A DNA stretch of 61,183 bases from contig PAWM01000001.1 in the NCBI GenBank assembly GCA_002714185.1, forward strand, positions 6,478-67,660, given 5' to 3'. This document shows positions 16,400-26,793 of this stretch, piece by piece (position 1 is the first letter of the stretch; each line of letters begins with the position of its first letter). The position numbers and the translations under genes were made by a program. The notes below the pieces were generated by a model. It did not search any database, had not been told where the DNA came from, and saw only the letters and a program-made list of their open reading frames with translations. This stretch comes from Flavobacteriales bacterium (GTDB lineage Bacteria; Bacteroidota; Bacteroidia; Flavobacteriales; TMED113).

Positions 16400-18157
16400 A
16401 TGGAATCTATCAGAAATATTGCAATAATTGCTCATGTTGATCACGGAAAAACAACTTTAGTTGATAAAATTATTCAATCATGTATTATAGAAAATATAAA
16501 TAAAGAAAAAAAAGAATTAATATTAGATAACAATGATTTAGAAAGGGAGAGAGGCATAACAATTTTATCTAAAAATATTTCAGTTAGATATAAAAAAACT
16601 AAGATAAATATAATTGACACACCTGGACATGCTGATTTTGGAGGAGAAGTTGAAAGAGTATTAAAAATGGCTGATGGTGTATTGTTACTTGTAGATGCAT
16701 TTGAAGGTGTCATGCCACAGACAAGATTTGTTTTGCAAAAAGCAATTGAATTAGATTTAAAGCCAATTTTAGTAATTAATAAAATTGATAAAGAAAACTG
16801 TCAACCAGAATTAGTACAAGAATCTGTTTTTGATTTAATGTTTAACTTAAATGCAACAGAAGATCAATTAAATTTTGAAACAATTTATGGTTCATCCAAG
16901 CATGGATGGATGAGTTTAGATTGGAAGAAAAAAACAGACAATATTAATATTTTACTTGATATAATAATTCAACATATACCACAAGCTCCTTCAAGATCAG
17001 GCACAACACAAATGCAAATCACGTCCTTAGATTATTCAACTTTTAAAGGTAGAATTGCTATAGGAAGAGTATTTCAAGGAGATATAAAAAAAGGTTCTGA
17101 TTATATATTGTGTCAAAAAAATAATTCAAAAAAAATTCGAATTAAAGAATTATTTGAATTTAAAGGTTTAGGTAAAGAATCTGTACAAACTGTTAATTCA
17201 GGGGACATATGTGCAATTGTAGGTATAGAGGATTTTGAAATAGGCGATACTATTTCAAGTTTAAATCAGCCTGAAGCATTACCTAGGATAAAAATAGATG
17301 AACCAACAATGAGTATGATATTTACTATTAATAATTCACCTTTTTTTGGCAAAGAAGGTAAATATGTAACATCTAGACACATAAGAGATAGATTAATAAA
17401 AGAAACAGAAATTAATTTAGCATTAAGAGTTGAAGAAACTGATTCTGAAGAAAAGTTTAATGTTTTTGGAAGAGGAATACTACATTTATCTATATTAATT
17501 GAGACAATGAGGAGAGAGGGTTACGAATTACAAGTTGGAAAACCACAAGTTATAGAAAAAAAAATAAATGGAGAAATACACGAACCTTTTGAAAGTCTTG
17601 TCATAGATGTTCCTGAAGAACACTCTGGAAAAGCTATTGAACTAGCAACTAGAAGAAAAGGTGAATTACTTGTAATGGAAACAAAAGGAGATTTACAACA
17701 TTTAGAATTCATGATTCCATCAAGAGGACTTATTGGATTAAGAAATAATATTTTAACTTCTACATCGGGAACAGCAATAATGACTCATAGATTTCATGAG
17801 TTTAAGAAGCATATAGGTATAATTGAAACTCGTACAAAGGGATCTTTGACTTCCAGTGAACAAGGTTCAACAACATCTTTTGCATTAAACAGATTACAAG
17901 ACAGAGGAAGATTTTTTGTTTCTCCCTCTGAAATCATTTATAAAGGTCAAGTAGTGGGAGAACATAATAGAGATAATGATTTAGAAGTTAATTTAATTAA
18001 AGGCAAGCAATTAACAAATATGCGTAAATCTGGCTCAGATGATGCTATGAAGATTGCACCTAAAACTGAATTTTCACTTGAAGAATTAATGGAATACATA
18101 AAAGAAGATGAATACTTAGAAATAACCCCTATTAATTTAAGAATGAGGAAAATTTGA
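16400..18157 (+). CDS. typA: ribosome-associated GTPase BipA/TypA
   Basis: 585-residue translational GTPase. G1 AHVDHGKTT, G2 region RERGITI, G3 DTPGHADFGGEV, G4 NKIDK are all intact, and the C-terminal BipA-specific domain (GLIGLRNNILTSTSGTAIMTHRF) is present. BipA assists 50S assembly and stress or cold adaptation. The ATG at 16400 is chosen over the in-frame TTG at 16385 because that TTG lies inside the -7 promoter box TATATTTG (16380-16387), which would put it before the transcript start. Monocistronic. Confidence 0.96.
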   Translation: MESIRNIAIIAHVDHGKTTLVDKIIQSCIIENINKEKKELILDNNDLERERGITILSKNISVRYKKTKINIIDTPGHADFGGEVERVLKMADGVLLLVDAFEGVMPQTRFVLQKAIELDLKPILVINKIDKENCQPELVQESVFDLMFNLNATEDQLNFETIYGSSKHGWMSLDWKKKTDNINILLDIIIQHIPQAPSRSGTTQMQITSLDYSTFKGRIAIGRVFQGDIKKGSDYILCQKNNSKKIRIKELFEFKGLGKESVQTVNSGDICAIVGIEDFEIGDTISSLNQPEALPRIKIDEPTMSMIFTINNSPFFGKEGKYVTSRHIRDRLIKETEINLALRVEETDSEEKFNVFGRGILHLSILIETMRREGYELQVGKPQVIEKKINGEIHEPFESLVIDVPEEHSGKAIELATRRKGELLVMETKGDLQHLEFMIPSRGLIGLRNNILTSTSGTAIMTHRFHEFKKHIGIIETRTKGSLTSSEQGSTTSFALNRLQDRGRFFVSPSEIIYKGQVVGEHNRDNDLEVNLIKGKQLTNMRKSGSDDAMKIAPKTEFSLEELMEYIKEDEYLEITPINLRMRKI

Positions 18158-18248
18158 ATCTAATAATAAGTAAAAAATAAATTCAAATAATTATATAATA
18201 ACTAAATAACTATATTGAGTTTTTTATATTTGAAAAAAAAAATTATAT

Positions 18249-18752
18249 ATGTCAATGTTTGAAAATAAATTTGAAAAAGCACTTTGGAACACAAGATTTA
18301 TTGTAGTTATTGCTGTTATATTATCAGTAATATCATCAATAACATTATTTATATTAGGTGGATGGGATATTATACAAGCAACAATAATTCACAACCCAAT
18401 TTTTAATAATAATATTAGTAATAATAATGAACTTTTATTTCAGATAATTTCTTCTATTGATTTATTCTTAATTGGTATTGTGTTATTAATTTTCGGCTTT
18501 GGAGTTTATGAACTATTCATTAGTGAAATTGATTTCGCAAAAGGAAAATTTACTGATTCAACACTAAAAATAAATAACCTGGATCAACTAAAAAATAAGA
18601 TTATTAAGGTTATCATCATTGTATTAATTGTTAAATTTTTTGAAAAGGTTTTAAAATTATCTCATAATTTTACAACACCTAATGACCTCTTATTATTTAG
18701 TGTTTCTATCTTATCTATTTGTATTGGATACTACCTAATTAATAAAAAATAA
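18249..18752 (+). CDS. YqhA/UPF0114 membrane protein
   Basis: 167 residues with four membrane helices (~15-40, 62-90, ~112-130, ~142-162). The pattern matches the YqhA/UPF0114 family: N-terminal FEKALWNTRFIVVIAVI, FLIGIVLLIFGFGVYELFIS in helix 2, and a cytosolic stretch before helix 3. Function of the family is unknown; some members are linked to acid or metal stress. Convergent with uvdE with a 17-base gap. Confidence 0.82.
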   Translation: MSMFENKFEKALWNTRFIVVIAVILSVISSITLFILGGWDIIQATIIHNPIFNNNISNNNELLFQIISSIDLFLIGIVLLIFGFGVYELFISEIDFAKGKFTDSTLKINNLDQLKNKIIKVIIIVLIVKFFEKVLKLSHNFTTPNDLLLFSVSILSICIGYYLINKK

Positions 18753-18769
18753 TTAAAAGGCATATTGAA

Positions 18770-19675
18770 TTATTTCTTTTCCAAGAAAGGTAAAATAGAT
18801 AATTCCTTTGCTTTGGCTTCAATCATAATATCCACATTATAACCAAAAGTATTTGGCAGATTTTCTATGTAGTCAGAATGAGCTTGAAGCTTAATATTAG
18901 GATTCGATTCATGTAAAGATTTAGACTCGGAATAATGCACAACAGGCTTAATGTTTTTTGGCCATGTAGATAATGCTAATTTTAATGCTTGTTTTTCTGA
19001 CAGACCTCCATCACAAAATTTATGATGATGGAAATCAAATACAATTGGTATTCCAATTTTATCATAGATGTACATTAAATCTTTAACTGAATACATTGAT
19101 GGTTTATCATCATTTTCAACAGTTAATCTTGAACTCACTGCAAGAGGTAACTTTTGAAAATTTTTACAAAACCTATTCATAGCGGATATTTTATCTCCAT
19201 ACACACCATTACAATGAATATTAATTTTATTAAATTGAGTTCTTTCTAATGTCAACAAATCAAACATTTCTCCGTGATTTGATAAATCTATAATTGTATT
19301 TTTAACAACATTATCATTGGGCGACACTAATACATTAAAAGGTCCAGGATGTGCTGTTAATCTAATATTATTTTTTTTAGCATATAATCCAGCTTTAAAT
19401 AAAGTCTTTTTTATTTCATCATAATCTGGTAAATCACAAAAATTATAATGCGATGCCCATGGAAAAATATCAGAAGATAATCTAAAGAATTTTATATTAT
19501 TTTCCTTATTCCATTTTAAAATTTTTATCAAATCATAACAATTTAACAAACTCAATGCACTTGCATAGGACTTTCCTTTAGCTAAGAAAGTTTTTTTAAT
19601 CATTGATCGATTAGTAGTAATCTTTGGATTACAATTTGATAGTGTTTGATTAATACATGCATAACCTAAATTCAT
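18770..19675 (-). CDS. uvsE: UV damage endonuclease UvdE/UvsE
   Basis: 301 residues, TIM-barrel endonuclease that nicks 5' to UV photoproducts and starts an alternative excision repair. Family landmarks: MNLGYACIN start, FRLSSDIFPWASH (~66-78), LTAHPGPFNVL (~100-110), the metal ligands in NIHCNGVYGDK (~150-160), RLTVENDD (~184-191) and PIVFDFHHHKFCDGG (~210-224). The ATG at 19675 is preferred to a TTG five codons upstream because homologues start MNLGYAC. Fits a sunlit surface-water life style, together with the light-sensing regulator at 2.7 kb. Confidence 0.93.
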   Translation of the reverse strand: MNLGYACINQTLSNCNPKITTNRSMIKKTFLAKGKSYASALSLLNCYDLIKILKWNKENNIKFFRLSSDIFPWASHYNFCDLPDYDEIKKTLFKAGLYAKKNNIRLTAHPGPFNVLVSPNDNVVKNTIIDLSNHGEMFDLLTLERTQFNKINIHCNGVYGDKISAMNRFCKNFQKLPLAVSSRLTVENDDKPSMYSVKDLMYIYDKIGIPIVFDFHHHKFCDGGLSEKQALKLALSTWPKNIKPVVHYSESKSLHESNPNIKLQAHSDYIENLPNTFGYNVDIMIEAKAKELSILPFLEKK

Positions 19676-19799
19676 ACAATGAATGTACAAATAAGAAAAT
19701 AAAATATATAGTTCAACAACTATTGAATTTTATTAACTATGTATATTATTTAATAATGTTATTATTTAATTTTAGAAAATATAATTTATTTTATTTAAA

Positions 19800-20447
19800 A
19801 TGAAGTTGGTCAAAAAAAAATATACTCTTAATGAAGAATCACTAAACAGTATATCTCATGGTATTGGCGCGATTGTATCAATAATTGGATTTATAATACT
19901 ACTAAAACAGTGTAATAAGTTTGATAAAGATTATTTATTTTTTTGCACTATCATTTATGGACTGAGCTTAATTACCCTCTACACTTCATCTGCTATCTAT
20001 CATAGTGTAATAAACACAAAATACAAACATATATTTCGTATAATCGATCATTGTTGTATTTTTATTTTAATTGCAGGTACATATACACCTATATTATTAA
20101 TTTCAATTGGTGGAAAAACTGGATGGATATTTTTTATAACTCAGTGGATAATTGCATTTATTGGTATAATTTTAAAAGTTTTTTATACAGGAAGGTATGA
20201 AATTCTTTCAGTGTTAATTTATATTTTGATGGGTTGGATGATTATGTTTAAATTAAATGAACTTATCACATCAATACCTGACACAGCTTTTCGTCTTTTA
20301 CTATTTGGTGGAATTATTTATACAACTGGTATTATATTTTATTTAATTGATAATAGAATAAAATACTCTCATTTTATTTGGCACTTGTTTGTAATGCTTG
20401 GAAGCTTAATTCACTATAAAATGATATTGCAATATGTGGTGAAATAA
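19800..20447 (+). CDS. hemolysin III / PAQR-family membrane protein
   Basis: 215 residues with seven membrane helices. The HlyIII/YqfA signature is clear: EESLNSISHGIGA at the N-terminus, SSAIYHSV (His in helix 2-3), IDHCCIFILIAGTYTP (~77-92) and the final HFIWHLFVMLGSLIHY with the two conserved His that, with the earlier His and Asp, form the metal site of this superfamily. Despite the name, most bacterial members act in membrane homeostasis rather than haemolysis. Monocistronic, divergent from uvsE. Confidence 0.9.
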   Translation: MKLVKKKYTLNEESLNSISHGIGAIVSIIGFIILLKQCNKFDKDYLFFCTIIYGLSLITLYTSSAIYHSVINTKYKHIFRIIDHCCIFILIAGTYTPILLISIGGKTGWIFFITQWIIAFIGIILKVFYTGRYEILSVLIYILMGWMIMFKLNELITSIPDTAFRLLLFGGIIYTTGIIFYLIDNRIKYSHFIWHLFVMLGSLIHYKMILQYVVK

Positions 20448-20464
20448 CATAAAACAATAAAAAG

Positions 20465-21694
20465 TTATTCGACTAAGAATTTCTTTTTAATACTTACATC
20501 ATCGAAGATATGTATTTGTATATTCTCATTAATGCTACTATTTCTGCCTAATATATCAATTATATTAATACATTTTTTATGCTTATATAAATCATTAATA
20601 TTAACACCATCACATATATCACCAATATTATCTAAATTAAGATCTTCTTGAGAGGGATTATAAACATCGGGGCAATTATCTAAATTATTACAAACTCCAT
20701 CATCATCTATATCATTTGAAATAATATTCCATTCTCCTAAGTTATCATACACTACTTGTTTAACAACCTCATGAATTAATGAAACCTCATTTTCTGAAAT
20801 TCCATATTTATTATTCCATGGAATTTCCAATGGATTTTTCTGAAAAAAAGTTGTATAAAAACAAACACCGGCTACATAAGATCCTAAAAAAGAAGGATGG
20901 CTACCATCTGAACTATATAAATCTAAGTCATACTCATAATCTCTTATATGTCTCCATACAGCTCCAACTGGATTAATAATCGCATTATTATCATTAGCCA
21001 TCATCATATATCTCTCATAAATTAAATCATCCATGCCTTCGTATGTACATACAGGTGGCCAACTATCACAATTACTCTGATCACCATTTTCTCGACCCCA
21101 AGTCATAAAAAATATAGTTTCATTACACTCATTATACTGATCAATCAAATTACACAGTTGATTAGCATAAGGAAAGACATCTTGTACAACTTGCCACATT
21201 GGAAAAGATGGATATTGGCTTTGCTCTTGTAAGACAATATAATTCCAATCACCATCCATAATTAAATTATTAGTGTTAATATTACTAGTATGACTTTGAA
21301 GTGTAGCTCCACCAATTAAACTAGATTCAAAAAAAATATAATCTCCCATAGAATTAGCAATAGATGAAATAATATTTGGAAGATCATTATTAGCAATGTA
21401 ACTGTTTCCAATATACAGAACTTTTAGTGTATCTAAAGATTCTACACAATTTGGCACACCATTACCAGGGCCTAACAATGTTCCAGGTATTTCATTACCA
21501 TCTTCATCAACACACCAACAAAATCCAGTACTAGACCAGCATTGTAATGGAGAATAAGAACCATCTTCATCACATTGTGGGATAAATTCCCCAATTAAAC
21601 CAGTAGCATTAGCTATAGCATCCAGACAAGGTGTTTGAGAAAAAAAAAATGATGGAAATAAATAAATAAGAAAAATGAATATCTTTTTTAACAT
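20465..21694 (-). CDS. exported SGNH/DUF4886-like hydrolase with thyroglobulin type-1 domain and T9SS tail
   Basis: 409 residues from ATG 21694 (a TTG three codons upstream would overlap the desaturase stop). Signal peptide to FFFSQ. Domain 1 (~22-84) is a textbook thyroglobulin type-1 repeat: six Cys (23, 41, 52, 59, 61, 83), [15 protein letters not shown] and CWCV. Domain 2 (~90-310) is an SGNH/DUF4886-type hydrolase with GNSY as block I and [11 protein letters not shown] as the Asp/His block. Then one thrombospondin type-3 calcium repeat ([16 protein letters not shown]...) and a T9SS-like tail (INIIDILGR ... IHIFDD). Probably a cell-surface esterase or deacetylase; the thyroglobulin domain could inhibit cysteine proteases. 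Function inferred. Confidence 0.85.
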   Translation of the reverse strand: MLKKIFIFLIYLFPSFFFSQTPCLDAIANATGLIGEFIPQCDEDGSYSPLQCWSSTGFCWCVDEDGNEIPGTLLGPGNGVPNCVESLDTLKVLYIGNSYIANNDLPNIISSIANSMGDYIFFESSLIGGATLQSHTSNINTNNLIMDGDWNYIVLQEQSQYPSFPMWQVVQDVFPYANQLCNLIDQYNECNETIFFMTWGRENGDQSNCDSWPPVCTYEGMDDLIYERYMMMANDNNAIINPVGAVWRHIRDYEYDLDLYSSDGSHPSFLGSYVAGVCFYTTFFQKNPLEIPWNNKYGISENEVSLIHEVVKQVVYDNLGEWNIISNDIDDDGVCNNLDNCPDVYNPSQEDLNLDNIGDICDGVNINDLYKHKKCINIIDILGRNSSINENIQIHIFDDVSIKKKFLVE

Positions 21695-21699
21695 CTTAA

Positions 21700-22770
21700 T
21701 CAATTAATTATTTTATCGGGATTTCCTAAATAATATAACATTTTAGCATGTGAATATATTGCCTGAGTAAAATTCTTTTTGCAATTATAAGGTAAATTAT
21801 ATTCAATAGCTTTTCTTTTTACAATATTAGATATACTAGAATAATGTACATGACAAATACCTGGAAATAAATGATGTTCTATTTGATAATTCAAACCACC
21901 AATCATCCAAGAAAAAACTTTATTATTAGGAGAGTAATTTGAGGTTGTTAATAATTGATTAACTGCCCAAGAGTTTAAATCCATTTTTTCTGAAAATTGT
22001 AAATGTTCACATTCTGGCATAATATGAGCTGTTTGAAAAACAATAGCAAGTAAAAATCCAGCAATAAAATGCATTAAAAAAAACAAACCAAACCATTGAG
22101 AAAAACTGATATTTAAAGTAATTAAAGGAATTACTAAAATAAAAATATAATAAACGATTTTCCAACCAATTAACTCTAACATAAGTTGATTATATTGGCC
22201 ACTTGTAATAACATTTCCTTTTTTCCATTCAATTAATTGTTTAAATTCTTTAATTGTAGCAAATGAAAATGTCATTAACCCATATAAAAACCAAGCATAA
22301 ATAAATTGAAATCTATAAATTTTACTATAGTAACTGTCAGGAGAAAACCTTAATAATTTAATTGGACTAACATCAGGGTCATAATTAATCGTATTTGGAT
22401 ACTTGTGATGTAATTGATTATGCTGAATTTTCCAATTTTTGTATGTACCACCTAAAATTTGAAGAGTAAACCCCATTAATTGATTTATTTTTCTATTATT
22501 TGAAAAAGCATTGTGATTACCATCATGCATTATACACATACCTACACCTGCCATTCCTATACCCATAATTGCCCATAATAACAAAAATAATGATTGATCA
22601 ACAAAACCTAGGACCATTAATAAATATGGAATAATGTAAATAAGTAGCATTATTACACATTTAATATACATATTAAGATTTGCAGTTTTAGAAATTTTAT
22701 TTTTATGAAAGTATAAATTAACTTCTTTTCTGAGAGATGTGACAAAATCTAGATTATTACTTTTCTTCAT
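21700..22770 (-). CDS. membrane fatty acid desaturase (front-end type, no cytochrome b5 domain)
   Basis: 356 residues, three His boxes HDGNH (~81-85), HNQLHH (~117-122) and QIEHHLFP (~299-306), with paired membrane helices before and between them. The Q in the third box is typical of front-end (delta-6/delta-5-like) desaturases, here lacking the fused cytochrome b5. It introduces a double bond in acyl lipids, adjusting fluidity. The downstream exported-hydrolase gene starts six bases after its stop, so they may share a transcript, though functions seem unrelated. Regulation not visible. Confidence 0.9.
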   Translation of the reverse strand: MKKSNNLDFVTSLRKEVNLYFHKNKISKTANLNMYIKCVIMLLIYIIPYLLMVLGFVDQSLFLLLWAIMGIGMAGVGMCIMHDGNHNAFSNNRKINQLMGFTLQILGGTYKNWKIQHNQLHHKYPNTINYDPDVSPIKLLRFSPDSYYSKIYRFQFIYAWFLYGLMTFSFATIKEFKQLIEWKKGNVITSGQYNQLMLELIGWKIVYYIFILVIPLITLNISFSQWFGLFFLMHFIAGFLLAIVFQTAHIMPECEHLQFSEKMDLNSWAVNQLLTTSNYSPNNKVFSWMIGGLNYQIEHHLFPGICHVHYSSISNIVKRKAIEYNLPYNCKKNFTQAIYSHAKMLYYLGNPDKIIN

Positions 22771-22923
22771 TATGAATAAATTGAAATAAAATACAAGTAT
22801 ATAGATTATTTACCTATATAAAGACTCATAAGTTTAATACTTATAAACAATTAACAATAAAATATATATTAAAATTCAAGATAAAAACAAAAATCTTTTT
22901 AATGATTATTCTATATTTGATGT

Positions 22924-23289
22924 ATGGATATTTTAATTATTATTAACATACTAATCTCATTAACAATATTAAATGTATGGATTGTTAGATACAATAAAAA
23001 AACACAATGGAGAGGCGGTGAAGCGAAGTCACTAATGGAAGAATTTCATGTTTATGGTCTTCCTCATTGGTTTATGTTAATAATTGGTTTTTTAAAAATT
23101 TCATTAGCATTATTACTAATTGTTGGTTTATGGATACCCAGTGTTAATTTGTATACTGCATGTGCTATGTCAGTACTAATGTTAGGGGCAATAATAATGC
23201 ACTTAAAAGTTAATGATCCAATTAAAAAGTCTTTACCAGCACTTAGCATATTAGTATTACTAATTAGTTTAATTAGTCAATCTGTTTAA
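22924..23289 (+). CDS. DoxX-like membrane protein
   Basis: 121 residues with four helices and a short loop containing RGGEAKSLMEEFHVYGLPHWFM, characteristic of the DoxX-like family. Function unknown; some relatives act in redox or sulfur metabolism. A TATATTTG -7 box (22912-22919) ends just before the start. It is followed 15 bases later by an atypical SDR gene; the pair is probably one operon. Confidence 0.82.
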   Translation: MDILIIINILISLTILNVWIVRYNKKTQWRGGEAKSLMEEFHVYGLPHWFMLIIGFLKISLALLLIVGLWIPSVNLYTACAMSVLMLGAIIMHLKVNDPIKKSLPALSILVLLISLISQSV

Positions 23290-23304
23290 TGTAATTCTAT
23301 TAGT

Positions 23305-23946
23305 ATGAAAAAAATCTTAATAATTGGTTCAAATAGCGATATTGCAAAAGAATTAGTAAAAGAAAAAAATTATAATTTCATTAAAATTAGCTCAAAAGAC
23401 TCTAATTTTAATATTTTAGATAAGCTTACTTTTCCAAAAGTAGATAAAATAGATGGTTTAGTATATTTTCCTGGAACAATAAATTTAAAACCTTTTAATA
23501 ATTATAAAGAACAAGATTTTCAATTTGACTATGAAGTAAATGTAATTGGTTTAATTAATATATTACAATTTTATCATAAATCATTCAATATAAATTCTTC
23601 AATTGTAACAATAAGCTCGATTGCTGCAAGCTTTGGAATGCCGTTTCATAGTTCTATTTCAATGTGTAAAGCCAGTGTTGAAGCATTAACTAAAAGTTTA
23701 GCTGCAGAATGGGCTCCAAAAATTAGATTAAACTGTATTGCTCCCTCCTTAGTATCATCAAAATTATCAGAAAGACTAATTAACTCTGAATCAAAGATTG
23801 AAAATATTAAGCAAAAACATCCATTAAAGAACATTGGAGAAACAAATGACATATCAAATATAATATCCTTCCTGCTTTCAGATAAAGCTAAATGGATGAC
23901 AGGTCAAATAATTAGAGTGGATGGAGGACTTTCATATGTTAGATAA
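23305..23946 (+). CDS. SDR-fold protein lacking the catalytic tyrosine
   Basis: 213 residues with an SDR Rossmann fold and the usual C-terminal dimer/cofactor segment (WMTGQIIRVDGGLSYVR). Key active-site features deviate: the glycine motif is IIGSNSDIA rather than TGxxxGIG, NNAG is replaced by YFPG, and the YxxxK tyrosine position is Ile118 before Lys122 (HSSISMCK). Ser104/105 remains. It is therefore probably not a classical oxidoreductase, or uses another acid. Co-transcribed with the DoxX-like gene. The conservation of the rest of the protein argues against a decaying gene. Confidence 0.8.
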   Translation: MKKILIIGSNSDIAKELVKEKNYNFIKISSKDSNFNILDKLTFPKVDKIDGLVYFPGTINLKPFNNYKEQDFQFDYEVNVIGLINILQFYHKSFNINSSIVTISSIAASFGMPFHSSISMCKASVEALTKSLAAEWAPKIRLNCIAPSLVSSKLSERLINSESKIENIKQKHPLKNIGETNDISNIISFLLSDKAKWMTGQIIRVDGGLSYVR

Positions 23947-23955
23947 ATCAACTAC

Positions 23956-23984
23956 AAAAGTATTTTATTTCATAAAATACTTTT
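23956..23984. terminator. bidirectional terminator
   Basis: AAAAGTATTTTAT (23956-23968) and ATAAAATACTTTT (23972-23984) form a perfect 13-bp stem with TTC loop, followed by a T run. It serves the SDR gene (+) and the convergent kelch-protein gene, whose last codons it overlaps. Confidence 0.85.
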
Positions 23985-25917
23985 TTTCCTTTGTACCATC
24001 ATCGTATAAATATAATAACAATTGATTTTTAGAATCACAGACAATATTTCTACCTAAAATATCAATGACTTTAATGATTTTTTTATTCATTAATTCTTGA
24101 TTTATCTCTACATTATCGCAAGCATCACCTATAGAATCAAAATTATAATCTTCCTGATTAGGGTTATACTCATCAGGACAATTGTCTAGTTCATCACAAA
24201 TTAAATCATTATCTAAATCATTCAAACAATTTGCTTGACAATCATAAAATTCTGCAGGATAAATACAGGAACCATCATCTTCAATTGCATATTCATTGTA
24301 ATTACATGCAAATTCATCTATACATCCATCAATTATATCACATTCAACTTCAAGCTGCCAATTATAAAAATAATAATAATAATCAAGTGGACTATCAGTA
24401 GTATTGGAAATTATAGAAATAACATTTAGTAGATTAATAGGAAAATTTTCATTCTCTACACTACTATTTCTATAAAGACCTGAATTCTCACCACTAATTC
24501 CAATTTTATAATTATTACCTTGTTCAATATAAAAATCTAATGCTACTTGATTTAAGCCAGATTGAAGTGTAATATCTAAGTTGAAGATTTGCTCATTTTC
24601 TAAATTTAGAATTTCAATTTGAGTAGAAAATGCTGTTTCAGCATAAAGATCAACAGATTTAATCACTACATCCTGATAACAATTAAAAACCATATCCCAC
24701 ATATCATTATAATGATATCCTCCAGGTCCTAAAGAAATATAATTTGGGCCAGCATATGCATTAGATGTATTGGAAAGTGAATCGTAATTTACAGCTATTG
24801 GCAAATCACAACCTAAAATTATTGGAATACAACTCCCATCATCATGGCAAGCTAAAATATCATAATTAATTGAATTTGGATCTGTGCATCCATCAATATA
24901 ACAACAAGAATTATCATTAATGGTAACAGTGCTATCAAAATTAATTGCACCTTCTTCATTACAACCACATTCATCGCTTAATGTATACGACAATAGGTCA
25001 TTATAATAAATTCCGCTTTCAGCCTCAAAACCAGATGTTAAAAAAACATTACAATTAATCACAAAAGAACCTGGTGCCCATCTAGCACCTCCAGGATGGG
25101 ATGACAGCTGTAACCATGAATCTAATTCTGGGTTATACTCCCATAGTTCACCAGAATCTAAAGGCCCATGGTCATCACCATCACCACTTAAAACATATCC
25201 TTTGCCATCGAAACTAAATTGTGTTCCAGCAACTCGTCCTTCTGATGGAAAATTATTCAATTGAATCCAACTATCTGTATTAACATCATATTTATAAAAA
25301 TCATTATATATAACAATATTATTATTTACTGAGTTCCCGTGACCAAAACCAACAAATGGTATATTATCAATTGAAAAATAAAAAGGATGATGTCTATTAC
25401 CGTATGGAAAGTCTGTTTTTTGAGACCATATATCTGAATCAATATCATATTCCCACCAATCTCCTAGATTATCACTATCAACACTTCCCATACCTACATA
25501 AATTTTATTACCACATAATATCATAGCAGGATGATTTCTACCTATATCAGGTAATGATGAGAGTTCTACCCAAATATCATTAGCCATATCATATCTCCAC
25601 AAATCATTTAGATAGCCATTTTCATTACTTCCAAAACCTAAATATGCAAATGTATTATTTGAAACACCATATGCATAACCCCGTGAATCTCCTGGGAAAT
25701 TAGATAATTGCATCCAATTTCCATCTTGGAAATTATATCTATAAACATCATTAAGATAAGATCCCTCACCTGTTTGACCAGCAATAATATATCCATATTC
25801 ATCACTAGAAAAAGTAATAGGATGATGTCTTCCTTCACCAGGGTAAAAACCCAAATAATTCCAGTTTTGAGCAACTGATAAATTTACAACTAATAAAAAA
25901 AATAATAAACTTTTCAT
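23965..25917 (-). CDS. exported kelch beta-propeller protein with DDGSC repeats and T9SS tail
   Basis: 650 residues from ATG 25917 (MKSLLFF signal peptide, SVAQ cleavage); an ATG 13 codons upstream is less likely. Six kelch repeats (~20-310) with the GR-H/Y...W..L pattern, two or three GCTDPxSxNYDxxAxxDDGSC repeats (~325-370 and ~535-570), a beta-sandwich (~385-530), a thrombospondin type-3 calcium repeat (LDNCPDEYNPNQED) and the T9SS-type tail with VIDILGRN and LYLYDDGTKEKKY. A surface-attached or secreted binding protein; ligand unknown. Monocistronic. Confidence 0.85.
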   Translation of the reverse strand: MKSLLFFLLVVNLSVAQNWNYLGFYPGEGRHHPITFSSDEYGYIIAGQTGEGSYLNDVYRYNFQDGNWMQLSNFPGDSRGYAYGVSNNTFAYLGFGSNENGYLNDLWRYDMANDIWVELSSLPDIGRNHPAMILCGNKIYVGMGSVDSDNLGDWWEYDIDSDIWSQKTDFPYGNRHHPFYFSIDNIPFVGFGHGNSVNNNIVIYNDFYKYDVNTDSWIQLNNFPSEGRVAGTQFSFDGKGYVLSGDGDDHGPLDSGELWEYNPELDSWLQLSSHPGGARWAPGSFVINCNVFLTSGFEAESGIYYNDLLSYTLSDECGCNEEGAINFDSTVTINDNSCCYIDGCTDPNSINYDILACHDDGSCIPIILGCDLPIAVNYDSLSNTSNAYAGPNYISLGPGGYHYNDMWDMVFNCYQDVVIKSVDLYAETAFSTQIEILNLENEQIFNLDITLQSGLNQVALDFYIEQGNNYKIGISGENSGLYRNSSVENENFPINLLNVISIISNTTDSPLDYYYYFYNWQLEVECDIIDGCIDEFACNYNEYAIEDDGSCIYPAEFYDCQANCLNDLDNDLICDELDNCPDEYNPNQEDYNFDSIGDACDNVEINQELMNKKIIKVIDILGRNIVCDSKNQLLLYLYDDGTKEKKYFMK

Positions 25918-26016
25918 TTTATTCAGAATAATCATTCCAATATAGAAAATTTTCACATATCTATTTATAATATACTTATAAAATAATAAAAAATTACATC
26001 AGGAATTAATATAAAG

Positions 26017-26688
26017 CTAGCTTAAAAGGCCTCTAACTAAATCAGGAATAATCTCCGTAGCTTTACCCTTGAAAACTTCTATTCCTTTATAAATAGATGG
26101 ATTAGTATCTACTAAAATAATTCTTTCTGCATTAATTGCATAATCAATTATTGTAGCTGCTGGATAAACCTGCAATGAGGTACCTATAATAATAAGAATT
26201 GAAGCTTTTCTAACAACTTCTATTGCAAGATCCATATTAGGAACAGCTTCCCCAAACCAAACTACATTAGGACGAAGTTGACCTCCTTTTTTACAATAAT
26301 CACCAACATTTAGCTCACCACCAACTATATCATAAATTTTATTATCAATTATGCTTTTTGACTCAGTTAATTTACCATGTAGATGAATAACATTTTTAGT
26401 GCCACTTCTTTCATGTAAATCATCTATATTTTGAGTAACAATAGTTAAATTAAACTTGTATTGAAGCTCATTTAATGAAATATGAGCAATATTAGGTTCA
26501 ACCTTTAATAATTGTTTTCTTCTTAAATTATAGAAATTTAATACTAATCTAGGATTTTTAATAAATGCTCCAAAAGTAGCTACATCTTCTATCTTATACT
26601 TTTTCCATAAGCCATTAGAATCACGAAAAGTACTAAGTCCACTTTCTGCACTTATTCCCGCTCCTGTAAAAACAACAATATTTTTCAT
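26017..26688 (-). CDS. cobB: sirtuin, class III NAD-dependent deacylase
   Basis: 223 residues. NAD motifs GAGISAESGLSTFRD (~9-23), TQNIDDLHERSG (~85-96), catalytic His104 in HLHGK, and GTSLQVYPA (~168-176). Tyr53 and Arg56 (FYNLRR) form the Y-x2-R pair that selects succinyl/malonyl-lysine, so desuccinylase activity is expected. The four-Cys zinc ribbon is largely lost (only one Cys remains in DYCKKGG), as in several related bacterial members. Regulates acyl-lysine modification in the cytoplasm. Confidence 0.92.
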   Translation of the reverse strand: MKNIVVFTGAGISAESGLSTFRDSNGLWKKYKIEDVATFGAFIKNPRLVLNFYNLRRKQLLKVEPNIAHISLNELQYKFNLTIVTQNIDDLHERSGTKNVIHLHGKLTESKSIIDNKIYDIVGGELNVGDYCKKGGQLRPNVVWFGEAVPNMDLAIEVVRKASILIIIGTSLQVYPAATIIDYAINAERIILVDTNPSIYKGIEVFKGKATEIIPDLVRGLLS

Positions 26689-26793
26689 AAATTAAAATTA
26701 TATGATATAAATCAAATAAATTATTTAATTCATAAAAAATCATAATTTCTAGATGTAAATATTAATTAAAATAATTGTAATTTTAATATAAAT

